Assembly: GCF_029871235.1 (NCBI RefSeq)
Contig: NZ_SSOM01000066.1
Span: forward strand, 58,515 to 117,139
Direction: 5' to 3'
Source: Pseudomonas sp. BN411
Lineage (GTDB): Bacteria > Pseudomonadota > Gammaproteobacteria > Pseudomonadales > Pseudomonadaceae
Length of the DNA stretch: 58,625 bases
Shown here: positions 18,158 through 26,404 of the stretch, in pieces
How positions within the stretch are numbered: the first letter of the stretch is position 1
Layout: each line of letters begins with the position of its first letter
Notes under the pieces: model-generated
The model's database searches: none
What the model was told of the DNA's origin: nothing
Seen by the model: the letters and a program-made list of their open reading frames with translations, nothing else
Made by a program: the position numbers and the translations under genes

Positions 18158-19435
18158 ATGAATCGCCGCAACTTCATCGCCGCTACGGCCGGTGCGGGCG
18201 TACTGCTCGCCGGGGTTGGCGCCTGGCTGCGACCAGCCGACAAGGGCGCCCCGTACAGCGAGTACTTCGCCAGGTTGAATCGCGAGCTCAAGGCCTTCGG
18301 GCCTATGAGGCCGGTGATGCTGATCGACCTCGACCGTCTGGATCACAACATCGACGTGGTGATGCAGTCGGTCCGTCGCGCCTGCAAGGCACTGCGCCTG
18401 GTGGAGAAGTCCCTGCCGTCGCCGCAGCTGCTCGACTACATCGCCAAACGCGCCGGCACCCGCCGGCTGATGTCGTTCCACCAGCCGTTCCTCAACCACG
18501 ATGCCGAGCGTTTTCCCGACGCCGACCTGCTGCTCGGCAAGCCGCTGCCCGTGCGCTCGGCGCAGGAGTTCTACCAGAACCATCGCGGCCCCTTCGACCC
18601 GGCGACCCAGCTGCAATGGTTACTCGACACGCCCGAGCGCCTGCAGCAGTACCTCGCGCTGGCGCAAGGCCTGAACACGCGACTGCGGATTAACATCGAG
18701 CTGGATGTCGGACTGCACCGCGGCGGGGTGCAGGACAAGTCGACCCTGGGGCGGATGCTCACCTTGATCGGTGCCAACCCGCAGCATCTGGAGTTCGCCG
18801 GTTTCATGGGCTACGACCCCTTCGTCGGAATGGGCGTACCCGGCATCCTCGGTTCGCCGGAAGAACTCTTCACCAAGGTCATGACGCTCTACGACGGCTT
18901 CGTCGATTACGCCCGCACGCAACATGCAGCGCTATGGAAGCCGGGTCTGACGCTCAACACCGCCGGCAGCCCGAGCTACCGCATGCATGAAAACGAACGC
19001 ACCAGCAGCGAGGTGTCGGTGGGTTCGGCGCTGGTCAAGCCGACTCACTACGACCTGCCGTCGCTGGTGGATCACCAGCCAGCGGCCTTCATCGCCACGC
19101 CGGTGCTCAAGAGCACCGGGGCGGTGAAGATTCCGGCGCTGGACGGCAAGTCGGCCCTGTTCTCCTGGTGGGACCCCAACCAGCGCGAAACCTACTTCAT
19201 CTACGGCGGCAACTGGATGGCCGAACTCGAGTCGCCCAGCGGCCTGCGGTTCAACGGCCTCTACGGCCGGAGCTCCAACCAGGAGATGGTCAACGGCTCC
19301 AGTGCAATTGGCCTGGGTGTGGACGATCAGGTATTCCTGCGGCCGACCCAGTCCGAATCGGTGCTGCTGCAGTTCGGCGACCTGTTGGCGGTGCGCGATG
19401 GCCGTATCGTCGAGACCTGGCCGGTGTACAGCTGA
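18158..19435 (+). CDS. Tat-exported fold-type III PLP enzyme (DSD1/alanine racemase N-like)
   Basis: This 425-residue protein has an alanine-racemase-like N-terminal TIM barrel of the D-threonine aldolase/D-serine dehydratase (DSD1) class. The segment MLIDLDRLDHNID is followed by RLVEKSLPS, where Lys84 is the expected PLP Schiff-base lysine. ELDVGLHRGGV is a typical barrel strand of the family. The N-terminus MNRRNFIAATAGAGVLLAG is a twin-arginine signal, which would export a cofactor-loaded enzyme to the periplasm. It is the last gene of a three-gene operon. The C-terminal third differs from canonical D-serine dehydratases, so the reaction is uncertain. Confidence 0.78.
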   Translation: MNRRNFIAATAGAGVLLAGVGAWLRPADKGAPYSEYFARLNRELKAFGPMRPVMLIDLDRLDHNIDVVMQSVRRACKALRLVEKSLPSPQLLDYIAKRAGTRRLMSFHQPFLNHDAERFPDADLLLGKPLPVRSAQEFYQNHRGPFDPATQLQWLLDTPERLQQYLALAQGLNTRLRINIELDVGLHRGGVQDKSTLGRMLTLIGANPQHLEFAGFMGYDPFVGMGVPGILGSPEELFTKVMTLYDGFVDYARTQHAALWKPGLTLNTAGSPSYRMHENERTSSEVSVGSALVKPTHYDLPSLVDHQPAAFIATPVLKSTGAVKIPALDGKSALFSWWDPNQRETYFIYGGNWMAELESPSGLRFNGLYGRSSNQEMVNGSSAIGLGVDDQVFLRPTQSESVLLQFGDLLAVRDGRIVETWPVYS

Positions 19436-19460
19436 GGCCAGCGCCGTCGCCCGATGGCGG

Positions 19461-19487
19461 GTTTCGCTCCGCTCTACCCACCCTACG
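19461..19487. repeat. Half of a GTAGGGTGG-type extragenic repeat
   Basis: GGTTTCGCTCCGCTCTACCC followed by ACCCTACG is one arm of the repeat family seen at 12247 and 39653. The partner arm is missing. Confidence 0.55.
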
Positions 19488-19531
19488 AAGAGCCGAAGCC
19501 TGTTGAGGCAAGACTTCCGGCACTCAACCGG

Positions 19532-19559
19532 AAACCTCAGGTCACCGACCTGAGGTTTT
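19532..19559 (+). terminator. Rho-independent terminator of the c5/oxidase/PLP operon
   Basis: AAACCTCAGGTC-ACC-GACCTGAGGTTT forms a 12-bp perfect stem followed by TTC TTG. It lies between two convergent genes and, with the A run on its left, can serve both. Confidence 0.85.
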
Positions 19560-19577
19560 CTTGTGTCCGGGGAATGA

Positions 19578-20528
19578 TCAGAGGGTGAACGGCAGGTTCA
19601 GCTTGGCCCAGAACATTTCGCCCTCGGGGCGATTCTCCACGGCGTATTCCTTGGCCCAGCGCATCTCGAAACTGGCGTACTTGAAGAAGGTCAGGTACGC
19701 GGCCGGGCCAATGGCGAACACCTGGCCACGCACGCCGTCGTCGACGTCCTCGCCCATGAAGGTCACGGTCCGGCCGAACTGCTCGTCGTCGGTGGTCTGC
19801 TTCAGGTAGTAGCCGTTCAGACCCAGCCTGAGGTTGTCGGTCACCCTGTAGCTGGCGGAATAGTCGAAGTGGAACAACTGCCCGGAGCGGTAGTCGGTGT
19901 CGTGGTTTTCCTCGTTGAAGCTGTAGGTGGCCTTGACTGACAGTTCGGTGCGCTCGGTGGGCAGCCAGGTCGCGGAAACCAGCGGCTTGTAGGTGTAGAA
20001 GTTGTTGCTAGTGTTGGCCAGGCGCGTGGCGTCGTAGTCGCCGGTGGGCAGCGTGATCTCCAGCGCGGCACCCAGGGTCAGGTCCTTGCCCATGTCCCAG
20101 AGGATGATCGGAGCGACCGTGGTGTCGCCCTGGCTCTCACGGCGATCATCCAGGCCGAACAGCGAGACCTGCTGGCGCATGTAGGGTTGCGCGACATAGC
20201 CACCCAGGCGGCCGCCGAAGACCCGCAGCGGGCTCAGGTAGTCCAGGCGCGGGATGATCGCATCGGACGTGATCTTCACGTCCGGCACCTTGCCGCCGAG
20301 GGAGCTGATGTCCAGCTTCTTAGCCTCGTAGTGGTTGTAGTAGAGGTTGAAGGCGAACATGTGGTCCGGCAGGTTGTTCACGTCCAGCGGCAGGACGAAG
20401 AAGCCATCGGTACCGGGACCGATGTTGTCGACACCGTTTTCGGTGGCGTGGGCCTGTAGCGCGAGGGACGACGCAATGGCGAGGGAGGCTGCCAGCAATG
20501 GCAGTTGGGGAACACGGATCGGGTTCAT
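19578..20528 (-). CDS. Outer-membrane protein of the phenol-degradation MetA-pathway (SphA-like) type
   Basis: This 316-residue protein is a predicted beta-barrel with a signal peptide ending near ALQAHA. The mature part opens with TENGVDNIGPGTDGFFVLP and contains LEITLPTGDYDATRLAN, a stretch typical of the MetA-pathway/SphA-like transporter family. It ends in a hydrophobic barrel strand, WAKLNLPFTL. Such proteins are found near aromatic or lipid catabolic genes and may take up hydrophobic compounds. The start is uncertain between ATG at 20528 and 20540; neither has a strong ribosome-binding site. It is divergent from the AraC-type regulator at 20788, which may control it. Confidence 0.75.
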   Translation of the reverse strand: MNPIRVPQLPLLAASLAIASSLALQAHATENGVDNIGPGTDGFFVLPLDVNNLPDHMFAFNLYYNHYEAKKLDISSLGGKVPDVKITSDAIIPRLDYLSPLRVFGGRLGGYVAQPYMRQQVSLFGLDDRRESQGDTTVAPIILWDMGKDLTLGAALEITLPTGDYDATRLANTSNNFYTYKPLVSATWLPTERTELSVKATYSFNEENHDTDYRSGQLFHFDYSASYRVTDNLRLGLNGYYLKQTTDDEQFGRTVTFMGEDVDDGVRGQVFAIGPAAYLTFFKYASFEMRWAKEYAVENRPEGEMFWAKLNLPFTL

Positions 20529-20787
20529 GGTTGGGCTCATTCTTATTGTTGGCGGACGACGCCCGGGCATGGCCCTGGGCACAGCATAGAAATAAGCGCT
20601 CAACGCCAGATGATGCAGGGCATTGCCGGCCAATCAGGGGGGCTTTCGGGGACAGGCCGCAATCTTTTGTTACATCCACCCATGGTCCGCCCACGAACGC
20701 GATAAGATGGCTCCGCCGCTGCGCCCAGGCTGCACACTGCAATCCAGAACAAGAACCGAAGGCGCCCCAGCTCGGGAGCAGCTCTCC

Positions 20788-21831
20788 ATGCCCATGAAAA
20801 CCATCGATTCCCCATTCGAACTGGCCCTGGTTTCGCCCTTCCTGCTGCAAACCCTGGCGGAAGTCGCGAGCGACAAAGGTGTCAGCAGCGAGCGCCTGTG
20901 CCGGGGCCTGGGGTTCACCCCGGACGACCTGCAGGACCCTGCCCAGCGCATCTCCTATCGGCAGGCGACAACGATGATCCAGCGCGCGCTCACGGCGCTC
21001 CCCGATCGGGGTCTCGGCCTCTGGGTCGGGCACCGCAACGTGCTCGGTACCCTCGGCCTGCTAGGCCATGTGCTGTCCCTGTGCAGGACCCTGCGCGATG
21101 CCTTCGAGATCGGCGTGCGCTTCCAGCACACGTCCGGCGGCATGGCGGTGTCCAGCCTGCAGGAAGGCGCCGAGGAGAGTTTCCTCGAGGTGGAATGCCG
21201 ACTGCCTTACGCCGACGTCCAGGTATTTGCGGTGGAGGAGTTCTTCGCCAGCGTCATGGTCTACAACCGCGCGCTGATCAGTGCCGACTTCCAGCCCCTG
21301 CGTTTCGAGTTCACCCACGCCGCCCCGACCTACGAAGCCGAGTACCTCCGCCTGCTGGGGCCGAACGTGCATTTCGGCTGCCTGCACAACCGCATGGTGA
21401 TCGCCAGCCATTGGCTGGACACTCAACTGCCCACCCACCACCCTGTCGCCCTGCGCCAGGCGCTCAATCTGCTGGAACTGGAGAGCGCCCAGGTGCAGCA
21501 GAAAATAGACCTGCTGCAGACCGTGGAACGCGCCATCGCCCGCGACCTGCCCCATGGCAGCCAGATCGAGAAAGTCGCCGGCGACCTCAACATGAGCAGC
21601 CGCACCCTGCGCCGACGACTGGCCGAGCACGCCGTGACCTTCGACGCCTTGCTGGAGCAGGTGCGCCGCGCACGCGCCTTGAGCCTGCTGAACAACCCGG
21701 ACATGCCCATCGAGCGAATTGCCGAAGAACTCGGCTACAGCGACGTGCGAGGCTTCCGCCGGGCCTTCAAGCGCTGGACCGGGCTAAGTCCTTCGGCCTG
21801 CCGCGACGAGGGAGTGGCCTCGGCCAACTGA
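20788..21831 (+). CDS. AraC-family transcriptional regulator
   Basis: This 347-residue regulator has an N-terminal arabinose-binding-like domain (about residues 15-200) and a C-terminal AraC helix-turn-helix pair (about 235-335). The HTH contains LNMSSRTLRRRLAEH and IAEELGYSDVRGFRRAFKRW. CGGGAGCA at 20772-20779 supports ATG at 20788; longer in-frame upstream starts lack support. It is divergent from the outer-membrane protein and convergent with the thioesterase, whose stop is only 7 bases away. It resembles the OruR/ArgR-like AraC group, but the ligand is unknown. Confidence 0.85.
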   Translation: MPMKTIDSPFELALVSPFLLQTLAEVASDKGVSSERLCRGLGFTPDDLQDPAQRISYRQATTMIQRALTALPDRGLGLWVGHRNVLGTLGLLGHVLSLCRTLRDAFEIGVRFQHTSGGMAVSSLQEGAEESFLEVECRLPYADVQVFAVEEFFASVMVYNRALISADFQPLRFEFTHAAPTYEAEYLRLLGPNVHFGCLHNRMVIASHWLDTQLPTHHPVALRQALNLLELESAQVQQKIDLLQTVERAIARDLPHGSQIEKVAGDLNMSSRTLRRRLAEHAVTFDALLEQVRRARALSLLNNPDMPIERIAEELGYSDVRGFRRAFKRWTGLSPSACRDEGVASAN

Positions 21832-21838
21832 GCCGCGT

Positions 21839-22270
21839 TCAAGGCTTCGGCCAAAGCACCATCTGGGTACAACGGAACAAGGCAAGCTTCTGGCCGGAGG
21901 CTTCGTCCGTCACGACCGCATCCCAGACCTGAGTGGTTCTCCCGAGATGCTGCGCGCGCGCCTCACAGCGCAGCGCACCCTGCCTGAGCGTCCCCAGATG
22001 ATTGCTCTTCAGCTCGATCGTGGTGAAGGAAAGCGCACCATCAGGCAGGTGGGCCATGGTGGCGTAGCCGCAGGTCGTGTCCGCGAGGGCGACGATGGTT
22101 GCGGCGTGCAGATAGCCATTCGGTGCGAGATGCGCGGGCTGGATCGTCATTCGACTGTTCATCGCCCCCTCGGCCAGCTCAGTCATTTCCACGCCGAACA
22201 AACCGGGAAGACAGTCGTTGCCAAGACGATTGAGTTGCTCGATGGATGCATCACTGCGGAGTCTGGTCAT
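21839..22270 (-). CDS. PaaI-type hotdog thioesterase
   Basis: This 143-residue hotdog-fold protein probably hydrolyses acyl-CoA thioesters in the cytoplasm. The block LAPNGYLHAATIVALADTTC is the family hallmark: the Asn-Gly loop and the central helix with an acidic residue (Asp in LADT) that acts as catalyst in PaaI/4HBT enzymes. GAGAAGCGAAG precedes ATG at 22270, favoured over the upstream in-frame ATG at 22339. It lies 104 bases downstream of the acyl-CoA dehydrogenase on the same strand, so both may act on a shared acyl-CoA, though co-transcription is not certain. Confidence 0.8.
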   Translation of the reverse strand: MTRLRSDASIEQLNRLGNDCLPGLFGVEMTELAEGAMNSRMTIQPAHLAPNGYLHAATIVALADTTCGYATMAHLPDGALSFTTIELKSNHLGTLRQGALRCEARAQHLGRTTQVWDAVVTDEASGQKLALFRCTQMVLWPKP

Positions 22271-22374
22271 TTTCTTCGCTTCTCTGGAATTCAAAACAAC
22301 TGGAGCACGCAGATAGCACAGGTTGTCGGCACTCCGCACCTCGCGAAACAGAGTGCCAACCGTTTCCTCGGGGA

Positions 22375-23595
22375 CTAGCCCACTAGCTCCTTCCCGAAGA
22401 TCTGCCGTGCAATGACCATGCGCTGGATCTCGTTGGTGCCTTCGTAGATCTCGCTGATCTTGTTGTCCCGGTAGATCTCTTCCACCTTGTAGTGGCTGCC
22501 GTCTTCGGAAAGCTCCCGCAGGAAGCCATAGCCGCCGAAGATCTGCACGCCATCACGCGCCATGTCCCCGGCCGCCTCGGTGGCGTAGAACTTGGCCATT
22601 CCCGCTTCCGGCTCAGGAAACTCGACGCCCTGGTCCATCCGCAAGGCGGCCTTGATGTAGAGGTTGCGCGCGTTCTCGATCTGCGTGGCGCGCTCGGCCA
22701 TGCGGAACTGCCAATGCTGGAACGCACCAAGCTTCTTGCCGAACGCCTCTCGGCTAACGAGATGCGCGGTCGAATGGTCGAACGCCGATTGCGCCATGCC
22801 GACACCTGTCGCGGCAATGCCAATCCGCCCGAAGGTCAGGGTCGCCAGGGCCAGTCGCAACCCTTGGTTCGGCTCACCGATCCGCCGCTCGACCGGCACC
22901 TCCACGTCGCTGAAATGCACATCGGCGGTCAGCTGCCCGCGGTTTCCCATTTTCCGGTCGGGCTTGCCGATCCGCACGCCCGGCTGGTTGGTCTCCACCA
23001 CCAGTTCGACCATGCCGTCTTCCTCGCTGCGGCAGAGCACGACGATGAAATCGGCAACCGGCGAATTGCTGATGAAGCGCTTCTGTCCATTGATGATGTA
23101 GCGGTCCCCGTCACGCCGGGCGAAGGTCGAAACCGCCTTGGGCGACAGGTCGGTGCTGGCCAGCGGCTCGGTCGTGGCGAAGGCGCCGATCTTGTCGCCA
23201 TTGATCAGCGGCTTGAGATAGCGGTCGCGGATGAAGTCACTCCCTCTTTCCAGGGTCCGGCCGGCGAGGATGCAGTGCACGTCGAACACCGCGGCAATCG
23301 AGTTGCTGTGGTAGGCCAGTTCCTCACAGACGGTGGCCGTCGCCAGCACCCGGTGCTCCAGACCACGGCCGCCATCACGGGAGGCAAACGGAATCCTGAA
23401 GATGCCCTGGCGGGCCATCGCATCGAACACATCACGGGGGAAGCTCTCCACGCTCTCATCTCGATGAGCGATCTCATAGGCACGGGGCGCAACGAACTCG
23501 TCGGCAAATGCGCGGACCTCTCTGCGGATTTCACGCACCGCTTCGGAGGACATCAAGTCGTGATAAAGCTCATCGGCCATTCGCTTGGGATGCAT
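22375..23595 (-). CDS. Acyl-CoA dehydrogenase
   Basis: This FAD enzyme introduces an alpha-beta double bond in an acyl-CoA and passes electrons to electron-transfer flavoprotein. The 406-residue length is standard. FATTEPLASTDL and YIINGQKRFISNS are the flavin-binding middle domain. IFGGYGFLRE is the C-terminal signature, and EIYEGTNEIQR carries the catalytic Glu at about residue 385. AGGTGA before a cluster of three ATGs fits best with ATG at 23595. The substrate chain length cannot be read from sequence. The thioesterase downstream and the GlxA-type regulator upstream (divergent, 124 bases) suggest a small regulated catabolic unit. Confidence 0.9.
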   Translation of the reverse strand: MHPKRMADELYHDLMSSEAVREIRREVRAFADEFVAPRAYEIAHRDESVESFPRDVFDAMARQGIFRIPFASRDGGRGLEHRVLATATVCEELAYHSNSIAAVFDVHCILAGRTLERGSDFIRDRYLKPLINGDKIGAFATTEPLASTDLSPKAVSTFARRDGDRYIINGQKRFISNSPVADFIVVLCRSEEDGMVELVVETNQPGVRIGKPDRKMGNRGQLTADVHFSDVEVPVERRIGEPNQGLRLALATLTFGRIGIAATGVGMAQSAFDHSTAHLVSREAFGKKLGAFQHWQFRMAERATQIENARNLYIKAALRMDQGVEFPEPEAGMAKFYATEAAGDMARDGVQIFGGYGFLRELSEDGSHYKVEEIYRDNKISEIYEGTNEIQRMVIARQIFGKELVG

Positions 23596-23719
23596 TGCCA
23601 TCATTCACCTGTCTGGGCTGGGTTGATCGATGGCGACGAGTCTAAGGAGCGCTTTTGCTCTAGTGGATTGGCGAATTTGACAGTTACTATGCGAAAGCAG
23701 ACATACGTGAGATTCAGCC

Positions 23720-24709
23720 ATGCCCAGCGTCGCATTGATCACTCTCGAAGGTTGCTATGCCTCCAGCCTGACTGGGCTGATGGACCTCTTCCAGGTCGCC
23801 AACGCCCATGCCCGCAAGCAGTTCGGCGAGCACATGAAGCCCTTCGAATGGAAGTTCGTCTCGCTGGCAGGCGGCCCGGTCAATGTCAGCGGTGGCCTGA
23901 GCCTGGCCACGGAATCAATAGCCAGCCACGACCAGGCATTCGACCTGGTGTATATCCCCGGCGTCTTCTACAGCGGCCAGGAAGCGTTCGAACGCTTCCT
24001 CGAATCCCAGGCAAACCTCTGTAACTGGGTCGCTCGCCAATGGCAACGAGGCGCGATCATTGCCGCCAATTGCACCGGCACATTCCTGCTGGCCGAGGTG
24101 GGTCTGCTGGACAAACGCAATGCCACGACCACCTGGTGGCTGGAGCGGCGTTTCCGTCAGCGCTATCCGCGCGTGCACCTCGATGTCAGGCACCTGCTCA
24201 CCGAGGATGAGCGGTTGATCTGCGCAGGCGGGATACCCACCTACCAGCATCTGGCGCTGCGGATGATCGAGCATTTCTTCTCGCAATCCATTGCCTCGCT
24301 CTGCGCCAAGACCCTGTTGGTGGATGTGGGTCAAACCGCACAGGCAGCCTACCTCCCGCTATCGGGCACCGAGGATCACGGCGACAGCCTGGTCGCCAAA
24401 GCCCAGTATCGATTGCAGCAGGACATGCGAAAGCCCGTGAGCATAAAGACGCTGGCGGACGAGCTGTCCGTCAGCCAGCGCACCCTCACCCGGCGCTTCA
24501 ATACCGCGCTCGGCATGCAGCCCATTACCTATCTGCAGAATCTCCGGATTGAAGCCGCCAAACAGCTTCTGGAGATCACCGACATGAACATCGAAACCAT
24601 CATCAATGAGATCGGATATTCGGACGCCAGTTCGTTCTCCCGCCTGTTCCTGGCTCGAACGGAACTGACGCCTACGACCTATCGCGACCGTTTCAGGCGC
24701 ACACGCTAG
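23720..24709 (+). CDS. GlxA-type regulator (DJ-1/PfpI domain plus AraC HTH)
   Basis: This 329-residue protein has an N-terminal class-I glutamine-amidotransferase-like domain (residues 1-190) and a C-terminal AraC DNA-binding domain (about 225-325). The nucleophile-elbow Cys118 is in AANCTGTFLLAE. The HTH includes LSVSQRTLTRRFN and IGYSDASSFSRLF. Relatives regulate carnitine, betaine, arginine or quaternary-amine catabolism in Pseudomonas. It is divergent from the acyl-CoA dehydrogenase, its likeliest target. Its TAG stop overlaps the stop of the convergent downstream gene within CTAG. Start codon support is modest. Confidence 0.88.
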   Translation: MPSVALITLEGCYASSLTGLMDLFQVANAHARKQFGEHMKPFEWKFVSLAGGPVNVSGGLSLATESIASHDQAFDLVYIPGVFYSGQEAFERFLESQANLCNWVARQWQRGAIIAANCTGTFLLAEVGLLDKRNATTTWWLERRFRQRYPRVHLDVRHLLTEDERLICAGGIPTYQHLALRMIEHFFSQSIASLCAKTLLVDVGQTAQAAYLPLSGTEDHGDSLVAKAQYRLQQDMRKPVSIKTLADELSVSQRTLTRRFNTALGMQPITYLQNLRIEAAKQLLEITDMNIETIINEIGYSDASSFSRLFLARTELTPTTYRDRFRRTR

Positions 24710-25236
24710 TGCGGAGAGCTCTCCATCGAAGTGCGCGACTCACCGTCATTGAAAAGCCGCACCCGGCCGTTGTACTTCAGGAAGAAATCATCGGCACTGC
24801 CCGTGATCTCCGAATAGTGGCCGGTCAAGGCGATCCGCATCATCTCGATCTGCACTTCCTCCTGATGAACCATGTAGTCGAGGAACGCCCTGGCATCTGC
24901 CGGTCCCTGTCGTCGCAGGTCTTTCAGCCACTCGAGATACTTCAGCGTTTCGCGGTAGACGACCTTCAGCAACAGCCCATGGAACGCGTTCGGCACTGAG
25001 GAAACCGCCCAGGCCTTGAGCCTGCTCCCTATTCCCGGCGTCACGCCAAGTCCCCATCTCCTGGCGGCGACCTCGTAGCGCGGGCCGTTGAATACCTCCA
25101 GCTCCAGATAGGTTTTCCAGAACAGGCCGCGCGCGTCTCCCTCAAGGCGCTCCGCCATCCGCCCCACAGCCAGAAAAGCAAAAGCACGATTGGCCAGTTC
25201 GTGGCGAAACCCTTTGATGAACTCTTTGGAAGGCAT
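24706..25236 (-). CDS. Hypothetical all-helical protein
   Basis: I do not recognise this 176-residue protein. It appears mostly alpha-helical, with acidic and His residues spaced along helices (FRHELANRAFAFLAVGRMAE, FWKTYLELEVF, MVHQEEVQIEMMRIALTGHY). This could fit a ferritin-like or COQ7-like four-helix bundle, but the metal ligands are not assignable. GAGG at 25245-25248 supports ATG at 25236. Its stop codon overlaps that of the GlxA-type gene on the other strand through the palindrome CTAG. Confidence 0.6.
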   Translation of the reverse strand: MPSKEFIKGFRHELANRAFAFLAVGRMAERLEGDARGLFWKTYLELEVFNGPRYEVAARRWGLGVTPGIGSRLKAWAVSSVPNAFHGLLLKVVYRETLKYLEWLKDLRRQGPADARAFLDYMVHQEEVQIEMMRIALTGHYSEITGSADDFFLKYNGRVRLFNDGESRTSMESSPH

Positions 25237-25279
25237 TCTGATTGGAACCTCATTGAAGAAATCAGGCAGAGCCGGCCCT

Positions 25280-25302
25280 TTCGCGAGCAAGCTCGCTCCT
25301 AC
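25280..25302 (-). repeat. Single REP of the GTAGGAGCGAGC family
   Basis: TTCGCGAGCAAGCTCGCTCC followed by TAC is a complete REP. It lies just past the end of the amine-dehydrogenase operon, where REPs commonly protect 3' ends. The operon side carries a T-run (GGTTTTTTG on the minus strand), so the pair could also stop transcription. Confidence 0.8.
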
Positions 25303-25323
25303 AAAAAACCGCAGGTGAAGGGA

Positions 25324-25947
25324 TTAGTGACCGGCCGCCAGGGTGCCGATGTAGTCGACGATCGCCTTGCGCTCGGCATCTCCGCCAATCTGCAGGGCGA
25401 TGCCGCGCATCCAGATGCCGTGCTGGTCAGCGTGACCGTCGGCGCCGCGCAGGCCCTGGGCGTAATGGCTGAGCTGGCGTTCCAGGTAGGCCGGGTCGAG
25501 GATGCGCAGGTTCGCGGTCTTGAGATGGGCATAGCCTTCCGCCTCCGGGCCGTGGCAGGCGGCGCAGGTGCCCTGGTAGGCGACCTTGCCGCTGGTGTCG
25601 GGCTGGGTGGACGCGCTGTTTGGGCCTGCATCCTGGTCAGCGTAGTGACGGGCCAGTGGCGCGAAGTCGGCTTCATCGAGGCTCGCTACCACCGCGCGCA
25701 TCTGGGCGCCGTGGCTGTCGCGGTCGTCATAGCCTCGTCGCCCGTCCTTGAAACCCTGCAACTGCTGGAGCAGGTAATCCGCCTGCTGTCCGGCCAGCCG
25801 GGGGGCGCCGAGCGCCGGGTTGCCCTGCCCCCGGTCGCCATGGCAGGCGGCGCAGGTTTGCACTCGGGTGAGGTCGAGAGCCGATTCGGCCTGGGCGTGC
25901 AGGCTCGCGGCGAGCAGGAGCGCGCCGATGTATATGGGGTGCTTCAT
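25324..25947 (-). CDS. Dihaem cytochrome c (c4-like)
   Basis: This 207-residue periplasmic cytochrome has two fused c-type domains. The signal peptide ends near SLHAQA. Haem motifs CAACH lie at residues 32-36 and 129-133, each followed by GD/GP and glycine loops. Met residues in QMRAVVAS and WMRGIAL could be axial ligands. ATG at 25947 has GAGGGA upstream; a longer in-frame start overlaps the previous gene. It is the last gene of the aau run, four bases after the monohaem cytochrome gene. It is too small for, and unlike, the roughly 40-kDa TTQ maturase MauG. It probably relays electrons from the amine dehydrogenase to oxidases. Confidence 0.88.
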   Translation of the reverse strand: MKHPIYIGALLLAASLHAQAESALDLTRVQTCAACHGDRGQGNPALGAPRLAGQQADYLLQQLQGFKDGRRGYDDRDSHGAQMRAVVASLDEADFAPLARHYADQDAGPNSASTQPDTSGKVAYQGTCAACHGPEAEGYAHLKTANLRILDPAYLERQLSHYAQGLRGADGHADQHGIWMRGIALQIGGDAERKAIVDYIGTLAAGH

Positions 25948-25951
25948 GTGT

Positions 25952-26401
25952 TCAGATTCCCTCGCGTCGTTGTTCTTCTTGCTGGGCAATGCGCTCCAGC
26001 AGTTCACGGCGGACACGCTCGATATCCGCGGGGGGAGACTGGCGCCAGAGGTGAAGTTCGGCGCCGGTATAGGGCTTGAAGCCAGCCGGCAGCTCGGCTG
26101 CGCTGAAGCTTTCCAGCATCCAGTTGAGGACCCCGGCCAGCGCTTCGTCGGAGAGCCCCGACAGCGCCGAGCCCGGCACCTGCACCAGGTACTCGCGCCC
26201 GCCCGGCACGCTAAGAAACTTGCCCAGCTGACCCGGGAAGGCCGGCACCTGCCGCGCAGGGTTGCCGCTGCCGTCCGGCAGGTGGCAGCCCTGGCAATTG
26301 AGCATGTAGTCGAACTGGCGCGGCTCGGTGGCCGTCGCGAACGGCGCCGCAGTCACCAACGACACGGTAAGGGCCAGGGCGGCGAGCACGCGAAGTGCCA
26401 T
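25952..26401 (-). CDS. Monohaem c-type cytochrome of the aau cluster
   Basis: This 149-residue periplasmic protein has a signal peptide ending near ATATE and one haem motif, CQGCH (residues 36-40). The C-terminal part (RVRRELLERIAQQEEQRREG) is a charged helix. It follows aauA by three bases. In the described Alcaligenes faecalis aau cluster the gene after aauA also encodes a small periplasmic monohaem cytochrome, so this is probably the counterpart. It may be the first electron acceptor in place of azurin or amicyanin; no cupredoxin gene is seen here. Confidence 0.85.
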   Translation of the reverse strand: MALRVLAALALTVSLVTAAPFATATEPRQFDYMLNCQGCHLPDGSGNPARQVPAFPGQLGKFLSVPGGREYLVQVPGSALSGLSDEALAGVLNWMLESFSAAELPAGFKPYTGAELHLWRQSPPADIERVRRELLERIAQQEEQRREGI

Positions 26402-26404
26402 GGC

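Noticed and set aside
25324-25947. MauG-type TTQ maturase
   Set aside because: It has two haem motifs, but it is half the size and has c4-like domain spacing with no MauG features.
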